NCBI GenBank assembly: GCA_005408345.1
Contig: SEMN01000596.1
Location: 124,001 to 188,000 of the forward strand
DNA: 64,000 nucleotides
From: Macquaria australasica
Lineage: Eukaryota; Chordata; Actinopteri; Centrarchiformes; Percichthyidae
Direction: 5' to 3'
The first letter of the stretch is position 1. The number at the start of each line of letters is the position of its first letter. The notes under the pieces were generated by a model, which saw only the letters and a program-made list of their open reading frames with translations, was not told the DNA's origin and searched no databases. The position numbers and the translations under genes were made by a program. Below are positions 36,096 to 46,928 of the stretch, piece by piece.

Positions 36096-37277
36096 CCATA
36101 CAACATCACACATGTAGACAACTAACTGACCTTTCAACCTGTTTAGTGTTTGTTTTCAGAGTAAGCATGCGCATTTAAATTTTCTTTAGATAATGTAGCC
36201 TTTTCTAGTTGTTCATGTTTTCCAAATCTTTCAAAAAAAGTGACCCATTTCTTTCCCTCTCTACTGTAACTAATATGTCCCTCAGAGATCTTGTAGGGTA
36301 TCGCTGAATATTTTGTAATGCTAAACAGTAGCATTTTGCAAACTCTTTATGCATATGACTCATTATGCAGCTATAATGTCTGCAGGGAATGCAATGTCGA
36401 TCATGGATTTGTTTGAATCATGTCTTTGAATGGTGTCAGGTTTTTAATATGCAAAAATTAGGCTAATGATGTGAAGATGTTCCTAGCCTTGCCTGGCCTT
36501 TAATCTCTCTCTATTCATCTAATCCTTTTCTCTGTAAAGCCTCCAGAGATGACAACAGAGCCTGAATAACAGACATTTTCACCACAACTGTATTCAAAAT
36601 AAACATCTTCATCTATTAATCACAGCCAAAGCAAATCATTATTTTTTTTATTATGAATAGTCTTTGCTACAATTAGTATTTAAAAAGTGTTAATACCAAA
36701 CAAGCTCAAGCAGTGTCAAACTGCTGATTTTAGTGTTTTGGTGCACCACAAACTGTACATGTGAAGGAGCGGAGCTGTAATGAAATTGTACGTAAGTGTC
36801 ATGAGTTCAGGATATTGTTAATACTTGGTCATAACTGAATAAAGATGATATAAATGGGATTATTCTCTAAATTTGGTTTCTAAACAGATTCTGAGCAGGT
36901 AAGTTTACTTTATACAGAGACTGTTAACCCAATGACACAACAATAATAGGAAAGGAAATATGAAATAAGACTGGTGAGAAAACGTGTTTGTCAATTAATC
37001 AAATCTACAACTACACAGTGCACACCCACACAGTATTGTTCCTTTCACTTGACAAGAAAAAGAAGAACAATATACACTCAGCAATATAAACACTCATAAA
37101 AAGGACTTATTATAAGGACTTTTCAGCCCATGAAGTGATTTACATATAACACATCAAAAATAAAACCGTGGTAGCTCTTCCAATCATAAATATAGTCAGT
37201 AGTAGCGTTTTTTTTGTTTGTTTTTTTGCTTTTCAACAAATATGTGCACTGCACATTAGAAACTATTTGTAAAATCC

Positions 37278-37283
37278 TTTATT
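37278..37283 (-). terminator. Polyadenylation signal of the spectrin-repeat gene
   Basis: AATAAA on the minus strand, starting 23 bases after the TGA stop. If used, the 3' UTR is unusually short (about 40-60 nt). No better signal is obvious in the next few hundred bases. Confidence 0.5.
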
Positions 37284-37305
37284 GGTAGATCATCATTTAA
37301 AAAAC

Positions 37306-40300
37306 TCAGAGGTCCCTTTTTCCGAAGAACTTTTTGAAGACGGACTTGTTGCGTGGCCGTGGCAGGCTGGCATAGCTCCTTAGAGCAGAGTCCTGATGGA
37401 TGTCCTGCTGCCATCCAGCTGAGGCCAGCAGCGGTGGCTCAGAGCTTCTGCTTACGGATGGACTGTCTGATGACTTGTCTCCAACTACAAGAGTCACACA
37501 GTAGTTGGAGCCTCTTTCCAGGCCTCTGCCTCCAGGAGTGTGCATCATAGGTTTGATCTTCTGAAAAGTTGCTGAGAGAAAACAGTCGAGGGAACATTAG
37601 GAGCCAAAAAAAAACACCAGCTGTTTATGATCCACAGACACATTATAGATCATTTAGGTTAATATCTGCACACTAACCTGATGTGAAGGAGTGGGAGCGA
37701 CGCTTGTTACTGAGCCAGTCCTGACCGCTGGATACAGGGGAGTGAGGGGGGGAGGAGGTGTTGTCTCTGGATGCTCCAGACAGTCTGTGAGTCATTGTCT
37801 GCCTAAAACTGCCTTCATCATCATCTAGAGAGGCAAAAAAAAATGTTAAAAGCAGAAATGAAGAACAGAAGCGCTGAGCAACATTTACTACAACTACATT
37901 CACTGTAGAAACAGATGTGAGCTGTTTGTGTGCAGCCCTGTGATACCTGAGTTGTTTAACATGTAGTAAGACAATACCTCAGCTCCCCCTAGTGGTAGAG
38001 ACTACACCTGCAACACCCTTTCACGTTGCTTCTATGGTTGGAGCACTTATCATAGCAGTCTGAAACACTACAAAGCTAAATGAAGTCCTGAATTCCTTTT
38101 AGAACTCAGCAGTAACCTCAAGGGTAAAGAAGCAAGCAAAACCAGCTTGGTTGATGAAATCATTGTTGGGAAAACAAATAAAAATCCTGTTCAATCAATA
38201 ACTACCATAGAGGAGAGCATCTTCTAACCACCAGTGGCTCAGTGGGGATATTCAGTGGCCATCAGTTGAGAGTGGGGCTTGTATTGCTTCCGCTGAAGTG
38301 TGAATGTGGAGCAGATGCACATTCAGTTAACTCTCCCCAGGTAAATATAGCTTTTGTCTGCACAGCAGAAGGCCTTACCACAGCAGCCTCCATCTGAGGA
38401 GGAGATGGTCGACTGCTCATCCACACTCCTTAAATGACTCTGTGGCATGTGACTGAACTCCCTGGTGAGGACAACGATCTCTTTGGTTTGGGCGGCGCCC
38501 GGCAGTTTGTGCCTGGGGAACGTGGAGGTGACATCATGTCGGGAGGAGCAGTGGCATTTGGCAAGACCATGACAGCCGGAGCAGAGGGAGGGCTTTCTGG
38601 AAGGTGGGAGGGAAATTTTTTTTTTTATTCTTGCTAAACATTATTGTAAGGATCAGAAGCATTTTGACTTTGGAAATCATGAGTTGTAGGTCAAATCTTA
38701 CAAGGAAACGGGGAGGTCTTGATCAACAGGGACACTTGATAATGAAGACACACTCTCACTCTGACCTTTTAAGGAAATAAAAAACATATGGATCACATTA
38801 TTTTCACATCAGTTCAGGATTAGCATACATTAGCTCTGAAATTAAAATGTCTTACCTGTGTTTGCTTGTATCTTCATCATCCATTTCTTCATCATAAAGC
38901 GTGAGGAGGCATTGAGCAGATATTCAGACCCATCACGGAGCCTGAGGGCCAGAAAATAGACAACCATTACAACCTCCAGATGCCAGAATGGTCAAACACA
39001 CATCTATCACTGCCTTTAAATCTGTATAATCTATAAAACATCATCAGTTTAATTTAGTGGTCATTAAAGTCTTACCGTAGTCGAAAGCAGTTGGGTTTTT
39101 TGGTGTACTCTGGTGCAGGTGAACACTCAGCTCCCATGAGGTTCAGCGGCAGGCCACAAGCAGAGCTCTGCAACACAGCACAGATTGATCATCACTGACT
39201 TCATACTATCCAATTCAATTATTTATCTTTTCTGTTCTCCTAGCTTTCTGCTTACCCTCAGCGTCTCCTTTCTATCCTGGAAGAAGCACAAGGTGTGTCT
39301 ATGTAGGACGGCATGGTAGGAGTTCCAGCCTCTGGAGGCCGCCTGTGAAAATAAGATAAGAGCGTGTGCTGCTGACTGCGGGCTTTACATTTGCTGACCA
39401 TGCCGGCTTGAACATTGAATGGAGCTTTTCTTACTTTCTTTCCTCCCAGCTGCAGCTTCTGCTTCCTCTCAAGCGTTCCCTCCATAGACTGCAGCTCAGG
39501 CTTTCCACTCTGAGAGGGTTTAAATTAACATCAGCATTTAGGCAAAAAGAAAAACTCCTCTCTGTGGTTGATCGTATGAGCCATATTTCCAATAGGAAAT
39601 AGGCAAAGAGCTTAACACACTGCACTCACTCTTACCAGGGTGCTACAGCGCCCTCCTGTGGCCACTGATTCTTCCTGCTTCTCCATGTTGTCCGGGCTTT
39701 GAGAGGCTTTTCTTTGCTGACAGACGCCATCCAAACCCATATGAACTGACAGTAGACTCATTGATTGGTCCTGTTCAGAAAGAGAAGATTCCACAGTCAT
39801 CACTGATGACAAACTATTAGTTGCTCATGCAGATGTGTTGCCTTTAATATCAAATATCAACACCGTCTGCAACAGCGATAAAAGCTACTGACTACAGGTA
39901 TAGGGCAAAATTAATATATACTATATACACATGATAATTGACACACTTGTTGATATTGTATAAACATTTAAATGTATTACTATTGCATTAATTAGGATTC
40001 TAATAAATGAGGCAGGATGTTAAAGTTTCGGTTCACCCAAATTACATAAAAACACTTTGTCACTAACTTTATCTTGCTTACCTCTGGTGCTATCTAGACA
40101 TGCTGATAGCTTTGGTTTTATTTGTGCAGGTTTTAGATATTTGTAAGGATTTCTGCCACCACCCCACTACAACAAGAGGGCGAATAGAGGAGAACAGAAT
40201 TCTGTTTGTGGTGCTTACAGCAATGAAAAGTGACATTTTAGACAGCGTCTCGGTCACTCCGGGTAATCTCAAAACCAGGGCATATTAAACCCAAACTATC

Positions 40301-43300
40301 CCCATGCCTACATACCAGTAGGAAGAAGTGAGATTTATTTATTTATTTTTTGGTAATTTGGGTGAACTGATCCAGTGTCATAGATTTCGACATCACAGTA
40401 TATCAAACGCTGACCTCACCTTCGAACAACATGTGTGCTCATCCACCTCCTCCCCCACCTTTGCCTCCTCTTCCGCCTCCTCCTCATCCTCTCTGTATTG
40501 ATAAATATATCTCTGATTGTCCCCTACATCTGGCAGCTTCACTGGATCAGACGCCGTCTCGTTCACCGTCACAGAGGTCTTGCTGGCTGGTTCCCTGTTA
40601 GGAAAGGCCGCCCAGGACCTCCTGTCTCCTCTGGCCAGGGGAGGGAGGTGACCTTTGGGACTCTGCTCCTTGTCGTAACCCAGCAAGCTCTGAATGTAGG
40701 GGGGCAGTCTGAACTCGGCCACGAGGAGGTTGGGTGCTGAGGCTGTGGCCAGGTTCCTGTAGAGCACAGCCGGGGTCTTAGGTGAAGGTGAGCAGGAAAG
40801 GGGCTCTCTGGATTGGTCTGAGGGTTCAGGCTCTTCCTGGTTGGGTTGGTACATGATGTCTGAGCAGATGCTCTGTCTGTAGTTTGTAGTCTGGTTCCAG
40901 ATGTCCTCCAGTTCTTCTTCTTCCTCCTGAAACTGCTGGTGGTCAAGGTGGACAGGCTCTGTTTCTAGCTCTGCTGAGTCTGGTGATGGACCTGATGATG
41001 TTACAGCGTTGTCCCTGGTTTTAGTGCAGTCTATACCTCCCACCTGAAGGGACACGAGCCTCCCCACCACTCCCTTGGGCTGCGGGTTATCTGGACATGG
41101 AGCCTCAGTGCAAAGCTTGATACTGCTGGAGGTGGAGATTCCAGAGTCTACCGAGTCCTGACGAACACTCACACTTACTGTTGACTTCAGGTTCACTACC
41201 ATGTGAGAAGCTTGGCTCAGACACTGAAGTCCAGGACTCTCTTCACACACACTCTGGGGTCTTGCACTTTTATGGTACTGGTGTCCATTTAGGTCTCGAA
41301 TGAGCGTGTGGACACTAGGGCACCCGTGTTTATGTTCAGCTGTACTTTGGGCTTGGTTCACATAAATTGGGGGCTGGGAAGGCTGGCTGGTCCCCTCCCT
41401 TTCAGCTGTACTGGTTTTAACCTCTGATGACATTTTGTCCCACTCCTGCTCTGCATCCTCGTGCAGACTGAACTGGGTTTTAGATAGGTCAGTACATGGT
41501 ACAGTCTGGTCCTCGTCCTCTTCCAGAGATAGAGGAAGCGGTGGTTGGAAACTCTTCTCCACATCAGGCAGATCTTTCACTACAACTGTCGAAGTCTGTG
41601 TTTCGGAAAAGCTGATATCTGCTGAACTGTGCGTGACGGCAGGAGTGGGTCGAGTCTGTTTGAAAGAGCTCAGGGCTGAGTGTCTCTGGGAGTGGGGGTC
41701 CGGATCAGTCCCTGCTCCTTTTTTGGACTCCGGAGGGGCGATGGTAATGATGTCCTGAATGCTGGGGATGAGGGTCATGTCCTTGGGCAGGTCGAAGCTC
41801 AGCACAGAGCCCAAAGAGAGGACCCTGCAGTGACTTCTCACATGATTTGTGGGGGGCACAGTGGTTGACCCCTCTGATACAGCATATGGAATAATGCTGT
41901 ATTCCCCTGAACACTCTGTATCAATGTCCTTCAGCAGGGGATTCTTCATATAGGCCATAGCTTCTGCTCCATCCCCACTCTTTGGTGAACTCTTCTTCCT
42001 TCTGCCTTCCTTCAGCGGCCATGTATGTGTGTCATATGTGACTGTCTCGCAGGCATAGTGAGGCATCCCTTCTGTCTGCTCCTCCACTCCCATGATCTTC
42101 TGGATAGTGTGTCTGCGAGCATCTCTCTTCCTCTTTCTCTTCTTGCCCATTCTCTTAAGGCTGCTGAAGATGGAGCTGCTGCCGCTCCCCATCAACGGGT
42201 GGAAGGTCACGTTGGCCATCTGAGGTGCAGGCGCCGAGGAAGATGGCGAGGAGGAGGAGGCTGGCAAGAACGTAGGGGAGGCTGAGGCTGCAGAGCGGCT
42301 CTTTTGGCGGGGCAGGGTGATACTCTCATACACAGGAGCCACAGCCAAGTTGTTATCCTTGACATGCAAGTAGGTACTTACCTGCAAAAAGAAAAGGATA
42401 TTAGGCGTGTGCGAGCTCTCATATCACTGAGGCTGTAAACGCTTTATCGCAAATGGTTAACCCTAGAAAGACTCATGCGTGCTGCAGGCTGGAGCCCCGC
42501 AGCCCTCTGTGAGGACAAGAGCTGTTTTATGTGTTACAGATGAATGATGACATGAGAGCAAAACTGACTATTAGACAATTAGCTCCTTTTCAGAGACAAA
42601 CATCAGCCTCTTTTCCTCTACATCCCACACATCCAAGAAAACAATGGCGATTCAGGAATGTACAAGCCTCACACAGCAATGCAAATGTATGAAAAAAAAA
42701 AAACACGAAAGAATTAGATGAAAGGACAAAAGAACATGGACATGATTGCAACTGCACACTTGCGGGACTTAATCAAAATCATATGTAGCTGCACATGGCG
42801 TCATATGCAGCTGTAATGTCTTGACCTTTCAACTCTGTGACTAATCTCTTGTATCTGTGGAAGCCCCAGACTATAAATCATGGTGTGCAGTCTGGGGGCC
42901 TTTCTTGAAAGTTCAGCACCAGTTCTCTGTCTAATGACTGCGCCCGTATCGGCGTTTGGGACGCACTCCTGCTGGGAGCCATTTTGGAGCAGTTTCATAG
43001 TTTCATAGGAAGTGAGGGTGAGGTCACTAATTTTACACAATTGTGGCACAGCCGTGGAGAGCCAAGCAAGACCAGGTTCACATCAGGCTTGTGGTGAAAC
43101 AACAGAAGGAGGAGAGAGAGCTTCTGTCAACATTCACAGCAGGGAGAAGACTGTGTGTGCTTTTCTTACTCATCACCCCCATTCTGTCTCTGTCATCAGT
43201 GCTTTCCAGCTTTAAATCCTGGCTCATTGAACAAGCTGAGGTCCAAACAAAAGTTTTAATGTTAGAGGAAAGTTGGATTGTAAACATACTGATTCATTGT

Positions 43301-46300
43301 CTGATTTTCTTTTGGGAATTTAAACATTTATCTGAGCTTACACAAGACAAGCTGAAAGAGTGACTACTGACAGATAATTACAAAGATGGATTCACATTCA
43401 CTCTAGTAAATCCAAGAAATACACATTTGTTGCCTCAAGTGTAGTTAGGTAATTCCTCTTGTTTTTAAGGCTGGAATGTATGACGGGTTACACGACTCCT
43501 TCAAATATAAATACTGCAAAGATAATTTACAGTCTATTTTTAAATAAAACGCCCTAGAATACAATTCATAATCCAGTATGTAAAGCCATTGTCATTTGCA
43601 GAAAATTAATCAATTCAAAAACATTTTACATACAATTTTACTAGAACTTTTTGGGTTGGAATAATACTATATAACTGGTATAAATTCATTGTATACATTA
43701 TAGTAACTTGTAACAAACTGACAACAGTCACATAAATATATTTCTTTCTGAAAACAGAATTTTGTTCACTAAGTGGAGATCGGATGTATCACTGCATTTC
43801 ATTTACATTTTACAAATGGATTCTCTCTTTTACCATACCATTAAATATCATGACAGAATGTACTTCATTAAAAATAGAATTTATTTGGTTTGGGATTTGC
43901 ATTTATGACTGCAGTTTAAGTGGGAAAGTGTGAGTTTTGACAGTAGAAACGGTTTGTTGTCTTTTCTCAGTTTTCACATATTAACTGTAAATCAGTGACT
44001 TTGGAGATGGGGCGAGTGCAAATATGATAGCACTTTGGCACGACTCGTTTCCTTTTACTCTCTTATGACAGACATGGCAACAACACGGGGAAGCTGCAGG
44101 CCGGCTGTACCTTGTAACAGGGGTTAGTAGAGCATGCTGCCCCCAGAAAACAACTACACACAGCATGCAGTCCCAGCACACTTTGAGACGCAGCATGCAA
44201 TGCCAATTCACACTACGCGATTTACCTCGTTTGCACTCTGCCGATAAATCTTTCTCTTTCGCTTTAAACTACCCAAAGTATTTTCCAAAAGCCCCTGGCA
44301 GCGCCTCCAAAAGTTTTTACAGGCAGAAGATTGAGGCACAGTGGGCTGAGGGAGAAAACGGGGAAAAGGGAAGATATGAAGGCCAAAGGAGAGGGAGGAA
44401 TGAACAGCAGCAGATAGTCAAGGAGGGAGATCCCATGCAGTGTCATCACAGAGAATGAATGTTACTGCATTGACCTTCAGGAACAGCAACAGATATCATT
44501 TGTTTCAGTGCTTTTGGGGAAGAATTGTATGTAGTGGCTTCCTATAATGGTGTTTGGTGCTTCTAGTGTGAAGTGATGAGTGATGTTCCTCACCCTGTGG
44601 ACAGGCTCAGAGGTCTCCTCCACTACCTCATCCGTCCTAGCAGGCGGGTCAAGGACCTGAACCTGGCTCTCCCCTGTGTTACCAAAGCTAAGGATGAGGT
44701 TGACCATGCCCCCTAAAGCAGGGCTGCTGGGCTCTTTGAGGACCACAATAGAGGGTTTGGGAGATTCTGAGGAGGTGGGCTCACCGCCCCGTGGTCCGAT
44801 GCTGTTCATGACCTCATACCCATCCTCTGACTGCTTCTCCTCCTGCTGCTCAGCTTGTCTGGGCGGCAGGGATGAGGGCTGGCTGTCTCCTGCTGCCTTT
44901 AATTTGTCTTCATTGGAGGTGACGAGTGGGGACTGATGGGCCTCTAGCTCAGGAGCTGAACTCTGTGTAGGAAGCCATGGAAAGAAAAATGAACAAATAT
45001 TCACAATGATAAATAAGTACTCAATCTGCACCACCACTAATGTTTGTTTTAGACGTATTTACAATAGCAGGAAACATATGATAGGCATGGTACTGGCTTT
45101 GTTTTCCCACTTTTCATCCACAGCCAGTCAATCTTTCAGTCCTTGATTGTTTTGGTTGATGGTTTGATTGATGGTTTTGCAATTTATTATGATGGTTATT
45201 ATGATTAATTTTTATTTTTTGTTTTTGGGGATGTCCAGATTTGTGTGGCCTTGGTATTTTCCTCTGCTTCTGGCTGCACAGTGCTAAGATCTATAGTCTA
45301 CTTCAGGTTATATTATACATGTTATATGATGCCTCTCTGCTCATTTACCTCTGTTAATGGAGAGCACATTGTGGCCTCCGAATAAATGTTATCTTGTGAA
45401 GGCTCCTGTCTGCTCTTCTTGTGAAGCCACTGTTGTTTCTGAGCCCTCCAGTGCACCAAGATCCACCCAAGCATACTCCTCAGTTCCTCCATGCGCTCTC
45501 TTACCTGCAAGATATTACTCAGGGTTAGTAAAAGCAGATAAAAAAATAAAACCAACAATGTATTCAATGATGGCATTGAGTCATAAGCGTGTAACCCTGC
45601 TCACCATCTGTGTGAGGTGGTGGTCTTTGTCTAAAAGGTTCCTCCCCGTGGCCACCAGCTCATCAAACTCCTCAAACTTCTGCTCAATCTGCATGTCCAG
45701 CTCTGCAGCGAGTGGCTTCTGGCCATCTTTCCCAAGATGCAAGGCGGTGTCTGAGAAAATGCACGACCTAGTGTCTTCTGTCCATGAGCTATTCAGAGGA
45801 GCAGGGGTGGGATAGGAGGTGGTGGAGGAGACAAGGAACAGGGCTGTGAGAAAAGCCATACATTCGAAAAACATGAGAATGACCAGACTCCCCCTGACAG
45901 GACAGACATTCATCGCCTTGTCACACTCGGCCCAGGAAACTTGCCCTGACCTCCTCAGCACATTTTAAATTATGCATTTCACCAGGGACCTGTGCTTGAC
46001 AACGAGAACATCCTGTTCCTTTCTTGAAAAGATATTGTAATTTACAGATGTTCTCACAAAGAGGATTACGAAAGAACGTCTGGCCCAGGAAGGGGTCACA
46101 ACATCCCCACGCCCTGCTTACATCATGGAGAGGTAGCTCCTGAAGAAGTCCTGGAGCTGCACAAACTCTTGCAGACGTGATTTGTTCTCCGACACACTCT
46201 TCCCCAGCTCTGTCCAGCCCTGCAGCATAGCTTGGATCTTTGCCCCGAGTACGTGCACCCTCTCTGGGCACAGGTCCTCCAACCGGGACGCCTGGTTCTC

Positions 46301-46713
46301 CATTTCCTTTACCTCCTCCCTGATGACTTCATAGTCAATCTGTGGAGAATCACAATAAAAATCTATCATCTCCCATCATCCTCGGTATCACTCAGACAGC
46401 CTGTACCAATTGTATCTCTGTATGACCTCATCCCCATAGATTTATGCATATTATTCAGCTAGAGACCCATATGGTCTACATATGGGCCGCCACGCTATAG
46501 CAAGTTAGCATTCTTGACCACTTTTTTCTCCTTTTGACGAGGCAGTTAATTAATAGCGTTGAGGGTTCTCTGGGAGTAATACTTCATAACGTTTCTCAGC
46601 TACAGTAAGCCTCAAGAACACCGAGTTGTGGATGCCTGTCTGCTGACGGCACAGTTATTTCAGTTTGGGAGATTAGGTCATTTCTGCTCTTCAATGGTAT
46701 CAAGTCCAGACAG

Positions 46714-46745
<32 letters not shown>

Positions 46746-46877
46746 TAAACACAACACTGCTCAAATATGACTCACACAGAACTTTACCATCCCCAACCTC
46801 ACGTCTCCAACCAGTGACCCCTGGACGTATACGCACATCCCACCAGATTAACTCACAAACACACACACACACACACA

Positions 46878-46928
<51 letters not shown>

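Larger units (their letters stand above)
30829..37277. other. Intergenic/3' flanking DNA between convergent ntpcr and the spectrin gene
   Basis: I see no exon on either strand. It contains possible ntpcr 3' UTR up to AATAAA at 31,506 or 31,834, a DNA-transposon remnant (32.56-33.03 kb), a G-rich (GGGA)n run (33.5 kb) and a decayed minisatellite (35.7-36.1 kb). In human the next gene beyond NTPCR is PCNX2. Nothing resembling its membrane-protein coding sequence is present here. Confidence 0.6.

Noticed and set aside
38379..38941. Frameshift or sequencing error between PH and tail exons
   Set aside because: The apparent mismatch disappears once the 64-nt microexon with good splice sites is included.
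41435..42285. Plus-strand frames opposite the giant exon
   Set aside because: Antisense shadows of a long, clearly coding minus-strand exon.
45751..46121. Acceptors at 45,751 (CTCAG) and near 45,846 (CTCACAG) for the spectrin exon
   Set aside because: Both would join out of phase to the upstream exon. The acceptor at 45,789 gives the correct phase and a long pyrimidine tract.
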